Shown here piece by piece: positions 53,612-63,782 of a DNA stretch of 64,000 nt. The first letter of the stretch is position 1. Every line of letters starts with the position of its first letter. A program made the position numbers and the translations under genes. The notes under the pieces are model-generated. The model did no database searches. It saw only the letters and a program-made list of their open reading frames with translations, and was not told the origin of the DNA. Source of the stretch: an uncultured Sutterella sp. (GTDB lineage Bacteria > Pseudomonadota > Gammaproteobacteria > Burkholderiales > Burkholderiaceae_F); contig UQNA01000001.1 in assembly GCA_900542195.1 (NCBI GenBank), positions 76,698 through 140,697 of the forward strand, given 5' to 3'.

Positions 53612-55879
53612 TCAGTTCGCAAGCTGTCGGAAGATAATCGTTATTCTTGCTCCTAATATTTGGCCCTGTTCATCCACTATATTTTCCACCCCGACCGTAC
53701 CTCGGTGTTCTGCCACAATTTTCTTTATCATCGGCAATCCAAGCCCTGTGCCCGAGGTCTTTGTCGTAACATAAGGTTCGAAGGCATGCTCCAGAATTTG
53801 AGCGGCAAATCCTGGCCCATTGTCAATGACTTCAAGCTTTACGCCGTCCACAACATTTGTTCCGGGCTCATATTCTTTTGCGACTCTGATTTCCACACGC
53901 ATGGCTTCTTTATCAGGAGCTGCTTCCATCGCATTGGAAATGAGATTGTGAAGTACTTGTCTGAGCATGTTGGCATCGGCCTCGATCAGAGGCACCGTCG
54001 GATCCAAGTCCAAATGAAGATGAATATCTCCGGCCAAATAAAGGTTGGTGACTTCCTGGACAAACTCGGCCAAATTGATTTCTTCGAATCGAGGAGAGCC
54101 GATCTTCGCGTACAAACGGAAGTCGTCGACCATCTGCTTCATAGCCGTTACCTGGTTCACAATGGTTCTCGTAGCCTTCTGAAGAATCTCTTCGTCCTTA
54201 CCCGAGACTTTGGTCTCAAGTTTCATCTGAAGTCTTTCAGCAGCTAACTGTATCGGCGTCAGCGGATTCTTAATTTCGTGAGCCAAGCGGCGCGCAACTT
54301 CAGCCCAGGCTTCGGTTCTTTGGGCGGCTGCCAAGGAGCTGATATCGTCAAACAACAAAAGGTAGCCTTCACGGCTTCCGAGGGAGAGGGTCGATCCTCT
54401 AGTGAACAAGAAAATACGCTGATGTTTCTTACCGGATTTCACAACAAGTTCGCTTTGAACGGAAACATCCGGATATTTGCCGTTAACCGGCTTGCCGATT
54501 TCTTCTCTTATCGGCTCAATAAAATCAGGCAGAACCTCCTGCAAAGGTTCGCCGAGACGGCCTGCCAAATCGATTTTAAGTATTGAAGAGGCACTGGCAT
54601 TAACAGAAACGATATTCCACCACTCATCCGCGACAATTACGCCGGAAGACATCTTGGTCAGGATGCTTTCCAGATAATCCTTGGCTTGCTCGAGCTCCTC
54701 GCCGCGCTTTTCAATGTCTCTGCGGGCATCTGCCAGCTGTGTGGTCATGATGTTAAAGGAGCGTGTCAACTCCGAGACTTCGTCGTTAGTCTTGGATTCA
54801 GGCAATAAATCATAATGGCCGCTTCCCAGTCTTCGAGTACCTTCAAGCAAAATCATCAGCGGCTTCGTGATTCTCGTCGCAATAATGACGGATAAGGCAA
54901 TCGCAGCGAACATAGACATCAAAAGAACCAGCGTCAGCGTAATCAAATAAATGGACCGTAAGCCTCCGCGTGCCAGAACCATTTCTTGATAGTCGCGGTA
55001 ACCGTTCATCAGCACTTCAGAGTTATGGGCCAAAGAAGGCGGAATATTGTCTACCACCTCCAGAAAAACTGCTTCTCCTGTCTGACTGGAAGATTCAAAA
55101 CCGTTTCTGCTGAACGTAAAACGTTCGCTTCTCGGAGAACTGGCATTGGGAAGCAAAGACAGCGGAGCAGCCGCCGGCAGCTCAACCGTCGGAATCAGCA
55201 CAATGGCTTTTGCCTGTATAGTGCCGCCTTCTTTTTCTTCCAGCCCCTCCCAGTGGCCCTCAGATCGCGCGGTCTGTAAGTTTCTTATCGAAGGAACCAC
55301 GGGCGCTAAGGTATTGAAGGAGGCTCCGCTGACACCTATCAATCTGCCGCGGGAGGTCACAATCATAGCCTCGGATAAATTTTCTCTTTCGCGAAGACTG
55401 TCTAGACGCGACACCCATTCTGCGGGAGGACTTTCCGCCAATTCAACCGCGAGATTACGGGCACGATTCAATAATGATGACTGATAGTTCTCAAGAACTT
55501 CTCTACCAAGCGTCAACCCGGAATCTAAAGCTCGCTCAACCTTTCGGTCAAACCATGAATCTACGGAACCATAGAGGAACTGCACGGAAACTAAGAAGAT
55601 AAGAACACCCGGGAGAACGCCTGCCAAACATAAAGCGAAAGCAAACTTAGAAAGGATTTTTACGCCGTATCTCTTTTTACGGGCTCTTTGATAAAGCCGA
55701 GTAAGAAGAACGGCGACGAGCCCCAGAAAAATTGCTGCGACACCGGTGTTGACCCACAAAAGAAGCTGATAGTACTTTTCAAAGAAGCCGGTATTACGGC
55801 TGGCGTTCACAAGCAAAAAGAGCAGGATACAGCTGACTCCCACCATAATCAGGAGCGCAAGCCTCAAGTACTTGGACAC
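53612..55879 (-). CDS. ntrY: NtrY-type sensor histidine kinase
   Basis: Membrane-bound sensor, 755 residues. Two to three N-terminal helices, a periplasmic loop and a further helix (about 310-335), HAMP domain (IATRITKPLMILLEGTRRLGSG), PAS domain (about 395-500), then HisKA with phospho-acceptor H534 in RLAHEIKNPLTPIQLAAERL and the HATPase with VIDNGPGFA and TSGTGLGLPMIKKI. Signals through the receiver encoded 64 bases downstream. Upstream gene DUF4390 is two bases away, so co-transcribed. Confidence 0.92.
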   Translation of the reverse strand: MSKYLRLALLIMVGVSCILLFLLVNASRNTGFFEKYYQLLLWVNTGVAAIFLGLVAVLLTRLYQRARKKRYGVKILSKFAFALCLAGVLPGVLIFLVSVQFLYGSVDSWFDRKVERALDSGLTLGREVLENYQSSLLNRARNLAVELAESPPAEWVSRLDSLRERENLSEAMIVTSRGRLIGVSGASFNTLAPVVPSIRNLQTARSEGHWEGLEEKEGGTIQAKAIVLIPTVELPAAAPLSLLPNASSPRSERFTFSRNGFESSSQTGEAVFLEVVDNIPPSLAHNSEVLMNGYRDYQEMVLARGGLRSIYLITLTLVLLMSMFAAIALSVIIATRITKPLMILLEGTRRLGSGHYDLLPESKTNDEVSELTRSFNIMTTQLADARRDIEKRGEELEQAKDYLESILTKMSSGVIVADEWWNIVSVNASASSILKIDLAGRLGEPLQEVLPDFIEPIREEIGKPVNGKYPDVSVQSELVVKSGKKHQRIFLFTRGSTLSLGSREGYLLLFDDISSLAAAQRTEAWAEVARRLAHEIKNPLTPIQLAAERLQMKLETKVSGKDEEILQKATRTIVNQVTAMKQMVDDFRLYAKIGSPRFEEINLAEFVQEVTNLYLAGDIHLHLDLDPTVPLIEADANMLRQVLHNLISNAMEAAPDKEAMRVEIRVAKEYEPGTNVVDGVKLEVIDNGPGFAAQILEHAFEPYVTTKTSGTGLGLPMIKKIVAEHRGTVGVENIVDEQGQILGARITIIFRQLAN

Positions 55880-55881
55880 GG

Positions 55882-56460
55882 TTACTCCTTAGTGGAAACT
55901 ATCGTCACATCAAACCATCCGGAATCTAGATTCCATCCGTCATCTTTCTTGAGCGTTACCTGGAAAGGCTTGGGCAGTCTTTCCGTATCCAAATAGAAGC
56001 GGGCCCGGACCTCATAGTCATCCGGGTTGATATCCCTGTACGGCGCAACGTACAGCTTGGAAATCGTAGTCATGAAAAATATGGCTTGATCGAGATTGTC
56101 AAAGTTCTGAGTCATTCCGCCGAGACTGACGCGATACTGACGGGTCAGCGGGTTATAACTGAGACGAATTCTTTCAGTGACCTTACTGATCTCACGGTCA
56201 AACCAATACCAGCGATTTTTAAAGATTTCTACTTCCAGATTGAAGTTAAGAGGAACTCCTCTTTCTAGAACTTCTTTGACCTCAGGAGCCAGCTCCAACT
56301 CAAAGGAGCCGTCAAAGTAAATGGCTTTGGAGGAGTCTTGAATGGCAGACACCTCCGCATGCACGGGCACAATACCTTCTGCACAGGCACTAACGGCCAT
56401 AGCAGCTGCGATCAGCCCCGCAGCTGTTAGTCGAACAAAGCGCCTGTGTAAAGTATTCAT
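55882..56460 (-). CDS. DUF4390 domain protein, exported
   Basis: 192 residues. N-terminal signal peptide (about 1-27, ending SACAEG), then a beta-rich domain that includes FDGSFELELAPEVKEVLERGVPLNF, the block seen in DUF4390 proteins encoded beside rsmB and ntrY. Function unknown; its fixed position suggests a role in periplasmic sensing with NtrY. Start ATG overlaps the rsmB stop by one base. Confidence 0.85.
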   Translation of the reverse strand: MNTLHRRFVRLTAAGLIAAAMAVSACAEGIVPVHAEVSAIQDSSKAIYFDGSFELELAPEVKEVLERGVPLNFNLEVEIFKNRWYWFDREISKVTERIRLSYNPLTRQYRVSLGGMTQNFDNLDQAIFFMTTISKLYVAPYRDINPDDYEVRARFYLDTERLPKPFQVTLKKDDGWNLDSGWFDVTIVSTKE

Positions 56461-57761
56461 TAAATTTTCTCAAAAAGTGCGTAGAAAAAACCGTCTCTTA
56501 CCCAAGGGATAAACTCCAAATCGGGAGAGTCCTCATGCGGGGACAGTCTTATCCATCCTTCAGGAGCTCCTTTAAAAGGTACAAGTTTTGCATCCGGATG
56601 TGAAGCCGCAAATTCCTTAATTTGGTCGATCCCTTCTTCGGGCATAACAGAACAAACCGCATAAAGCAGTCTGCCTTTTTTTGCCAATATAGACCACATT
56701 TTATCTAACAAATACGCTTGAGTCTTTGCCAAGCTCTTCACATCGCTCAAATCTTTTAGCCAAGGAATATCGGGGTGACGCCTTGAAATCCCTGAAGCTG
56801 AGCAAGGAGCGTCTAAAAGGATGCGATCAAAAAGTTTCTTTTCTACATTCCAAGATGCCACATCACCGACATCAGCGACTCGAACTTCTGCTTTCAGATC
56901 CAATCGGCCTAAGTTTTCTCCGATTCGTTTTGCACGCACCGGGTCCTTCTCTATCGCCGTTAAATCAATATCGGCCATTTCCAACAGATGTCCCGTCTTG
57001 CCTCCCGGAGCAGCACAGGCATCGAGCACAACCATGCCGTCCGAAGGATTTAAGATTTGAGCCGCAAGCTGACTGCCCGCATCCTGAATAGAAACCTCTC
57101 CGTCTAAGAATCCGGGGATATCCGAAACGGGTCTGGGCGAAAGCAAAACTATGCCGTCTTGGCCGACGCGAAGCGCATCTTTGATCCCGTTTTCTTCTAA
57201 TTTCTTTAGATAGTTTTCGGGACTGATTCTTCTACGGTTAACTCGAAGCACCAACGGAGGATGCTTCTGCTGTAAAGCTAAAACTGCATCGGCATCTTTA
57301 CCGAAAATCAAACGATATTTCTTTATCCACCAAGCAGGCGCATTAAATTTAACCTCATCGTTCTTCATTGCTTCAGCAACGAGGGCTTCCTGCTCTCTTA
57401 GGAACTTTCTGAGAACCGCATTAGCGAAATTTGCCGCGTTAGCCAGACTCGGATCTTTTTTAACAGCCCGAACTGTCTGATCAACAACGGTAAAAGGCTT
57501 CTTCTCACCAAGCACGGCCTGAGCAAAAGCGACTTCTAACAATGAAGAGAGCAAAGGTTTAGGCGGCTTAGAGGCCAACTTTCTGAGAATCCATTGAGTT
57601 AGTACTCTTCTTCGGGCCACGGCATACACCAAGCTTTGGACAGCCGGTTTGATTTCGCCCTTTATTTGTCCGAGAGCTCCGTCAATTGAGGAGCCTTCTT
57701 TGATTTTCTGCCAAGTTTTAGCGGCTTCCATTAAAGCCGTCGACAACGCTACTTTACTCAT
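56460..57761 (-). CDS. rsmB: 16S rRNA (cytosine(967)-C(5))-methyltransferase RsmB
   Basis: Methylates C967 of 16S rRNA. 433 residues. N-terminal NusB-like domain (about 1-140) and a SAM-dependent C-terminal domain with DACAAPGGKTGHLLEM (SAM motif), LLDAPCSASGI (motif IV cysteine) and AVCSVMPEEG (motif VI catalytic cysteine). It overlaps fmt by 4 bases. Confidence 0.95.
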   Translation of the reverse strand: MSKVALSTALMEAAKTWQKIKEGSSIDGALGQIKGEIKPAVQSLVYAVARRRVLTQWILRKLASKPPKPLLSSLLEVAFAQAVLGEKKPFTVVDQTVRAVKKDPSLANAANFANAVLRKFLREQEALVAEAMKNDEVKFNAPAWWIKKYRLIFGKDADAVLALQQKHPPLVLRVNRRRISPENYLKKLEENGIKDALRVGQDGIVLLSPRPVSDIPGFLDGEVSIQDAGSQLAAQILNPSDGMVVLDACAAPGGKTGHLLEMADIDLTAIEKDPVRAKRIGENLGRLDLKAEVRVADVGDVASWNVEKKLFDRILLDAPCSASGISRRHPDIPWLKDLSDVKSLAKTQAYLLDKMWSILAKKGRLLYAVCSVMPEEGIDQIKEFAASHPDAKLVPFKGAPEGWIRLSPHEDSPDLEFIPWVRDGFFYALFEKI

Positions 57762-58729
57762 TGCAACAGTTCTTTTTCTTTAATGGGATGACCGGCTAAA
57801 AACTCTCTTGCGGGCAATTTCTTTCCTCCCGGTCTCTGCAATTCTTTAAGACAAACGACTTTGCCGTCGCCGGCACAGACGCGGACTCCCTTAGCGTCCG
57901 CTGAAAGAACGGTTCCGGCCTGTTCTTTGTATTCTTTATCCTTTTCGCATACAGCAAACCAAGCCTTCAAATCAGTCTCACCGTGTTTAAAAGATGTCCC
58001 GGGGAACGGATTAAAAGCGCGAATCTTGTTAACGATGACCTGAGCCGGCTGATTCCAATCAATAACGCCTTCGGCTTTTTCCAGCTTGCTGGCATAAGAA
58101 GCTTCTTCGGGCTGAGCAACCGGCGGATATTTTGTCGGGTCTTTCAAATATTCAGCAAGCATCTCCGCACCGAGCTTCCCAACTTTTTCGGTCAGTGTTC
58201 CGGCGGTATCTTCTTCCGTGATCGGAAAGGCTTTTTTGTAAAGCATCGGACCGGTATCGAGGCCGACATCCATCTGCATAAGCGTTACACCGGCTTCTTT
58301 ATCGCCTTTTTCAAGACCTCGGGCGATCGGAGCCGCTCCTCTCCAATCTGGCAACAAGCTGCCGTGGATATTGACCGCCTTCAGATTCGGATATTCGCTC
58401 CAAATTCCTTTCGGAAGTTCTAGCAGTTCTTGAGGAAGGATCAAACCGTAAGCAGCAACGATTAATAAATCCGGATCAATTTCGCGCAGTTTGTCGTAAA
58501 CCGCAGCGGTTTCTTCTCCGCCTTTGGCTCGTCTGAATGTCAAAGGGGTTTCAACAGGAATACCCGCCTTAAGTGCAACTTCTTTGACTGCGCTCGCTTT
58601 TAATTTACGTCCTCTGCCGGAGGGACGATCGGGCTGCGTCAGGACCATTCTTATGTCGTGCCCTTCTTCTATTAATTTATTTAAGGCATAAGCGGCAAAT
58701 TCAGGCGTGCCTGCAAAAACAATCTTCAT
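57758..58729 (-). CDS. fmt: Methionyl-tRNA formyltransferase
   Basis: Formylates initiator Met-tRNA. 323 residues from the ATG at 58729, after AAAAGGTGAACTAC; a GTG three codons upstream is inside that leader. MKIVFAGTPEFAAY, PDLLIVAAYGLILP, HGSLLPDWRGAAPI (folate/active-site region) and LMQMDVGLDTGPML are all present. First gene of fmt-rsmB-DUF4390-ntrYX-trkAH. def is nearby but separated by a hydrolase gene on the other strand. Confidence 0.96.
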   Translation of the reverse strand: MKIVFAGTPEFAAYALNKLIEEGHDIRMVLTQPDRPSGRGRKLKASAVKEVALKAGIPVETPLTFRRAKGGEETAAVYDKLREIDPDLLIVAAYGLILPQELLELPKGIWSEYPNLKAVNIHGSLLPDWRGAAPIARGLEKGDKEAGVTLMQMDVGLDTGPMLYKKAFPITEEDTAGTLTEKVGKLGAEMLAEYLKDPTKYPPVAQPEEASYASKLEKAEGVIDWNQPAQVIVNKIRAFNPFPGTSFKHGETDLKAWFAVCEKDKEYKEQAGTVLSADAKGVRVCAGDGKVVCLKELQRPGGKKLPAREFLAGHPIKEKELLQ

Positions 58730-58841
58730 GTAGTTCACCTTTTGAAAAGGAAAGAATTTCTTTCCGACAGAGATTTTGTTCTCAGATTGTAGGACAATGG
58801 AAGCTTAATACATCAAGTATGGCTCGATTTGGATTACTTTC

Positions 58842-59738
58842 ATGCCGGTTGCTAAATTAAAAAACGTTACTTTGTCATACCACGAGTACGGAGATAAGCA
58901 CCTTCCCACAGTCGTCCTGATTATGGGACTCGGCATGAGTGAGCATTCTTGGCCGAAAGAACTTTTGCGCCTATTAGTCAAAAAAGGACTTCGAGTCATT
59001 ACCTTTGATAATAGAGACGTTGGTCACTCGCAATATTTCCCAACCGATAAGAATTTCCAATCCGTTCCGATTGCCATCGGCAGAGCGTTATTAAGGCTGC
59101 CTGTCAAAGCCCCTTATAAATTAGAGAACATGGCTTTGGATTTGGTTGAGCTGCTGGACTATTTGAAGATTGATTCGGCCCACTTGGTCGGTGTCTCCAT
59201 GGGAGGCATGATTGCACAGGTAACGGCAACCATCCGTCCGTCCCGCGTGAAATCTTTGACCTCCATTATGTCGGCTTCCGGAAATCCTAGAACCGGGACA
59301 GGCAAGGTCAAAGCCATCTACTCCCTGTTTATGCATCCGGAGCAGCCTGATAATCCGGAGAAGCTCTTCGAGCATTTCTGCCGCGTATTCAATACTCTTA
59401 AGAGTCCGAAATATGAATATCCGCGAGAAGAACAAGAAAAACTCCTGCGCGACTCCAGTCAAATTCCTTTTGACTCGAAGGGAGCGGAAAGACAGCTTTT
59501 GGCCATTTTAGCCAGCGGAGACAGATCAGCTCAGTTGTCCCGCCTTAGTACTCCGACCTTAGTCATTCACGGCGAGGATGATCCTTTGCTGCCGCTAAGC
59601 GCCGGTAAAGAGGTGGCAGACCTTATTCCCAACGCAAAATTAAAGGTCATGCCTTTGATGGGCCATGACCTTCCTCCGATACACTACGAAGAGATTTCTT
59701 CTGCCATCGCCAAACATGTTTGGGATGCAGAGAACTGA
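58842..59738 (+). CDS. Alpha/beta-hydrolase fold protein
   Basis: 298 residues, cytoplasmic (no signal). Oxyanion region NVTLSYHEYGDKHLPTVVLIMGLGMSEHSW; nucleophile elbow GVSMGGMIAQ (Ser about 116); acid in HGEDDPLLP and catalytic His in MGHDLPP. Typical of esterase/aromatic-ester or poly-acid hydrolases; substrate unknown. Inserted between fmt and def, on the opposite strand to both. Confidence 0.88.
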   Translation: MPVAKLKNVTLSYHEYGDKHLPTVVLIMGLGMSEHSWPKELLRLLVKKGLRVITFDNRDVGHSQYFPTDKNFQSVPIAIGRALLRLPVKAPYKLENMALDLVELLDYLKIDSAHLVGVSMGGMIAQVTATIRPSRVKSLTSIMSASGNPRTGTGKVKAIYSLFMHPEQPDNPEKLFEHFCRVFNTLKSPKYEYPREEQEKLLRDSSQIPFDSKGAERQLLAILASGDRSAQLSRLSTPTLVIHGEDDPLLPLSAGKEVADLIPNAKLKVMPLMGHDLPPIHYEEISSAIAKHVWDAEN

Positions 59739-60269
59739 TTAATCTTCTTTGTGCTTAGCCGCTTTGGCTTCTTCTGCTCTTTGTTTTCTGATTTTTGTGC
59801 AGATACGGCTGCGCTTGAGCAAACTCAAGTGATCAACAAATACGATACCGTTCAAATGATCCATTTCATGCTGAACACAAACGGCAAGCAAGCCGTCGCA
59901 AGCCATTTCAAAAGTATTGCCGTCTAAATCCTGAGCTCTGACGACGACCTCAGCCGGTCTTTTAACCTTGTCGTAAATGCCGGGCAAAGACAAGCAGCCC
60001 TCTTCCCATGGTTTTAGCTCTTCGCTTGCTGAGACAATTTCCGGGTTAATCAAAACCTTCAAATCGTTTTTCTCTTCCGTAATATCAATAACAATCAGGC
60101 GAATGTGCTTATCAACCTGGGTGGCTGCAAGACCAACACCGGGAGCTTTGTACATCGTTTCTGCCATATCGGCAGCTAATTTTTTCAGTTCCTCATTGAA
60201 TTCCGTGACAGTAGCGGCTTTCGTTTTAAGGCGCTCATCCGGATATTTAAGAATAGGAAGTATTGCCAT
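59739..60269 (-). CDS. def: Peptide deformylase
   Basis: Removes the N-formyl group of nascent proteins using a metal. 176 residues from the ATG at 60269, which has a perfect GGAGG site. Motif 1 GVGLAATQ (44-51), motif 2 EGCLSLPG with metal ligand C92, motif 3 H134-E135-x-x-H138 in QHEMDHLNG. Convergent with the hydrolase gene (stop codons adjoin). Confidence 0.97.
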   Translation of the reverse strand: MAILPILKYPDERLKTKAATVTEFNEELKKLAADMAETMYKAPGVGLAATQVDKHIRLIVIDITEEKNDLKVLINPEIVSASEELKPWEEGCLSLPGIYDKVKRPAEVVVRAQDLDGNTFEMACDGLLAVCVQHEMDHLNGIVFVDHLSLLKRSRICTKIRKQRAEEAKAAKHKED

Positions 60270-60530
60270 TAAAGGCCTCCATAATATTTTTCTCGAGATC
60301 ATACTAGGTACGAGATAGAAAAAAGCTTTGATCCGCCTCTATTAAGCAAAAAAGCCTTTCGTCGTTGGCCAAGAAACAAGATCTAATCAGAAAAAGAAGA
60401 ATTCTTACAAACAATCACACCTCTTGAATTTCCTGACTTAATTGAGAGTTATGGGTCCATGGAATTTTCGACAACTCTTTGAAAAGGTGCTAATTTAGAA
60501 AAAAGAAACCACATTTATGCAGGATAAAAG

Positions 60531-63059
60531 ATGGGCAAGACATTGGTTATCGCGGAAAAACCCTCCGTAGCGACTGACATTGCAAAAACCTTAGGCGGCC
60601 TCAAAAAGGTCACCGATTATTATGAAGGCGACGAATACATCGTCGCCTCTGCAGTCGGTCATTTATTGGAGATCAAGGCTCCTGAAGAGTATGAAGTCAA
60701 ACGAGGAAAATGGAGTTTTGCGCATCTTCCTGTAATTCCGCCTCACTTTGAACTTCAGCCCATAAAGAAATCCGAAGCCAAGCTCAAAACGCTCTCCAAA
60801 TTAATTAAGAGAAGAGATGTAGACAAAATTGTCAATGCATGCGATGCAGGACGAGAAGGCGAACTCATTTTCCGTTACATCATTGAAGCAGTAAAGACTA
60901 AAAAACCGACCGAAAGACTTTGGCTTCAATCCATGACCAAAGAAGCCATCCGCACGGCTTTCCATCACTTACGTACAGCCGCAGAAATGCAGCCTTTAGC
61001 AGACGCTGCTAAGAGCCGCTCTGAAGCAGACTGGCTTGTCGGCATCAACGGCACACGCGCCATGACCGCTTTCAACAGCAAGGACGGCGGTTTCTTCTTA
61101 ACTACCGTCGGCCGTGTGCAGACTCCGACTCTGGCTCTGGTCGTCAAACGTGAAAACCAAATCAGAAGCTTCATTCCTAAAGATTATTGGGAAGTTCATG
61201 CTGACTTCGGCGTTCAGTCAGGCTCTTACCACGGTAAGTATTTTGACCCTAACTTTAAGAAAGGCGATGACAACACATTAAAAGCGGATCGCCTATGGAA
61301 TGCGGAAGAAGCGCAGAAAATCGTCAATGCCTGTCAGGGCAAAACCGGTGTCGTAACCGAAACTTTCAAGCCTTCAACAACCAGCTGTCCGCTCTTATAT
61401 GATTTGACCACTCTGCAAAGAGAAGCAAACCAGCGATTCGGATTCTCTGCTAAGACAACTTTAGCTATTGCTCAGGCCCTTTATGAAAAACATAAAGTGT
61501 TGACCTACCCAAGAACAGATGCCCGTGCTCTTCCGGAAGACTACATCCCTTCCGTCAAAGAAATCATGCACATGCTGCTGGAGTCTCCTTGGGGACAATT
61601 TGCAAAAGAAGTTCTGAAGAACAACTGGGTCACGTTCAATAAGAAGATCTTCAACAACGCCAAGATCAGCGACCACTTTGCAATTATTCCGACAACACAG
61701 AAAGTTCCTGCTTCTTTAAGCGAAGCCGAGCAGAAGATTTATGACTTGGTCGTTAAGAGATTTTTGGCCATTTTCTTCCCGCCGGCACAGTTCAAGAACA
61801 TTACCCGCATCACTGAGGTAGAAAAGTACTCTTTCCTATCTGAAGGAAAAGTCTTAGAGAGCCCGGGCTGGTTAGCCGTTTATGGTAAAGGCGCGGATGC
61901 CGTCGGACAGAAAGTGATGGTTCCGATTCAACAGAATGAACCTGCTGCCGTCGAGCATATTGAATCTCAGCAGCTCGCGACAAAACCGCCTGCAAGATAC
62001 ACTGAAGCGACTCTCTTGAGCGCAATGGAAAACGCCGGCAAAGAAATCCAAGAAGCAGAACTGCGCGACGCGATGCGTGAAAAAGGCATTGGTACACCGG
62101 CTACACGAGCCGCTATTATTGAAGGTCTGGTTCTGCAGAGCTATATGATTCGCGAAGGCCGCGAACTTGTTCCGACAGCAAAAGCTCAGCAGCTTTTAAC
62201 ACTTCTTCACGGCTTAAACATCAACGTCTTATCTGAAGCCGAACTCACCGGTGAATGGGAATATCAGCTGTCCCAGATCGAAAAAGGAAAACTTTCCCGC
62301 AATGAATTCATGAAGGGCATCGCTGAGTTGACAACGCAGATCGTTGATAAAGCAAAGAGCTATGGTGCAGACACCGTACCTATTGAACAACCGATGCTGC
62401 TTCACGCTAAATGTCCGAAGTGCCACTCTCCGATGGTTGAACATTACAAGCGTTTCGCCTGCTCTCACTGTGATTACAGCATTACTAAACATCCAGGCGG
62501 ACGCATGCTGGAAGCCAAAGAAGTTGATGAACTCTTTGAAAAAGGAAGCATCGGACCTCTGGACGGATTTATCAGCAAGATGGGACGTCCTTTCTCTGCC
62601 GTTCTTAAACTTGGTCCGGCCCCTGATTACAAGCTTGATTTTGATTTCGGCAACAAAGAAGAGGATGAACCCAAAACACCGGTCGACATCAATTCTCTTT
62701 CGGTAATCGGAAAATGTCCGGTCTGCGGCAAGAGAGTGTTGGAAACGGAAACTGCTTACGCTTGCGAAGACGCCCTGAATCCTGAAGCCAAGAAGAAATG
62801 CACTTTCAGAAGCGGAAAGGTTATTCTTCAGCAGCCGATTGACGAAGCTCAGATGAAGAAGCTATTAGAGACAGGTAGCACTGATCTTCTAACCGCATTT
62901 GTCTCCAATAGAACTAAACGTCCGTTCTCTGCCTTCTTGGTTTTAGAAAAAGGCGGCAAAGTCGGCTTCAAGTTTGAAGAAAAGAAACCGAGAGCTGCCG
63001 GAGCCGGTGCCAAGAGAACAACAACCGCACGGAGAACCTCGACCGGCAAAGAGGCTTAA
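60531..63059 (+). CDS. topB: DNA topoisomerase III
   Basis: Type IA topoisomerase that decatenates and relaxes DNA. 842 residues. TOPRIM with VIAEKPSVATDIAKTLG and D105-AGREGE-111, catalytic Tyr326 (LTYPRTDAR), GRVQTPTLALV, and the ATRAAIIEGL hinge. Two C-terminal zinc-binding-like cysteine groups start at C628 (CPKC..CSHC) and C729 (CPVC..C..C), then a basic Ala/Arg/Thr tail (residues about 825-842). This extended C-terminus exceeds E. coli TopB (653 residues) and matches the longer betaproteobacterial form. Confidence 0.93.
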   Translation: MGKTLVIAEKPSVATDIAKTLGGLKKVTDYYEGDEYIVASAVGHLLEIKAPEEYEVKRGKWSFAHLPVIPPHFELQPIKKSEAKLKTLSKLIKRRDVDKIVNACDAGREGELIFRYIIEAVKTKKPTERLWLQSMTKEAIRTAFHHLRTAAEMQPLADAAKSRSEADWLVGINGTRAMTAFNSKDGGFFLTTVGRVQTPTLALVVKRENQIRSFIPKDYWEVHADFGVQSGSYHGKYFDPNFKKGDDNTLKADRLWNAEEAQKIVNACQGKTGVVTETFKPSTTSCPLLYDLTTLQREANQRFGFSAKTTLAIAQALYEKHKVLTYPRTDARALPEDYIPSVKEIMHMLLESPWGQFAKEVLKNNWVTFNKKIFNNAKISDHFAIIPTTQKVPASLSEAEQKIYDLVVKRFLAIFFPPAQFKNITRITEVEKYSFLSEGKVLESPGWLAVYGKGADAVGQKVMVPIQQNEPAAVEHIESQQLATKPPARYTEATLLSAMENAGKEIQEAELRDAMREKGIGTPATRAAIIEGLVLQSYMIREGRELVPTAKAQQLLTLLHGLNINVLSEAELTGEWEYQLSQIEKGKLSRNEFMKGIAELTTQIVDKAKSYGADTVPIEQPMLLHAKCPKCHSPMVEHYKRFACSHCDYSITKHPGGRMLEAKEVDELFEKGSIGPLDGFISKMGRPFSAVLKLGPAPDYKLDFDFGNKEEDEPKTPVDINSLSVIGKCPVCGKRVLETETAYACEDALNPEAKKKCTFRSGKVILQQPIDEAQMKKLLETGSTDLLTAFVSNRTKRPFSAFLVLEKGGKVGFKFEEKKPRAAGAGAKRTTTARRTSTGKEA

Positions 63060-63098
63060 GAGAATCTTTGTCAGCCTCTTTCGTTCCTGAGCTATCAA

Positions 63099-63160
63099 AA
63101 GGACAGATAACATAAAGTGTCATAAGGGCGGCCATAAAAGCCGCGCTTAGACCTGTCCTT
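63099..63160 (+). other. Nested inverted repeats between topB and the AAA pseudogene
   Basis: Outer 8-bp arms AAGGACAG (63099-63106) and CTGTCCTT (63153-63160) enclosing an inner GCGGC/GCCGC hairpin (63128-63144). No T-tract follows, so it is not a classical terminator; possibly a transcript 3'-end structure. Confidence 0.4.
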
Positions 63161-63181
63161 CTAAGTAAATCCTACGGAAAA

Positions 63182-63769
63182 ATGAGAAAAGACACGTTGC
63201 AAGACTTACCTTTGGGAACATCGTCTTTTGAGGCGCTCAGAGAAGCCGGTGAAATATACGTGGACAAAACTGATTTCATTTTTAGGCTGGCATCCAAAAG
63301 AAGAAAGCTCTTCTTAGTTCGGCCTAGAAGGTTCGGAAAGTCCTTGTTGATCTCGACCTTAGAGTCTTTGTTTAAGAATGGTCTGAAATATTTCCTGAAT
63401 TTAAAAATTGAAAAACTGTGGAACGATGAGCGAACCTATACCGTAGTCCGTTTAGACTTTTCAGAAATACGTGATTTCGCTCAAGCGACAAATTTGCAAA
63501 AAAGCTCACCGCATTGCTCGCAAGAAAATTTAATCCGGTAGGTCTGAAATATCAGATTAGTGAACTTTTTTCGATGTCGGACCAATTATCCGATTGCCTT
63601 GCCACTCTTCCTACAAACAGTTTGGTTCTCCTAATAGATGAGTATGACGCTCCTTTGACCGCCTGCTTGAACGACCTCCAGTTATTTGATGAAGTACGGC
63701 TTAAGCTTGCGGTTTTTTTATGCGGCTCTCAAAGCGAATGACGCGGCTTTTAGGTTTATTTTTATCAGA
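63182..63769 (+). pseudogene. PF09820-type AAA-ATPase gene, frameshifted and truncated by an IS element
   Basis: N-terminus matches the 'predicted AAA-ATPase' family: MRKDTLQDLPLGTSSFEALREAGEIYVDKTD and Walker A-like FLVRPRRFGKSLLISTLES. The frame breaks at about 63480 (one base lost; the next frame reads SSDKFAKKLTALLARKF). Walker B LVLLIDEYDAPLTA follows in the second frame. A second shift occurs in a T7 tract (63713-63719; removing one T restores FYAALKANDAAFRFIFI). At about 63769 the coding match ends where an IS200/IS605 end begins. Family members normally have over 500 residues. Function of the family is uncertain. Confidence 0.85.
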
Positions 63770-63782
63770 CCGACCCGTAAAA

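Noticed and set aside
60531..63059. Topoisomerase I (TopA) instead of topoisomerase III
   Set aside because: The N-terminus MGKTLVIAEKPSVA, the YPRTDAR active site and the spacing fit TopB.
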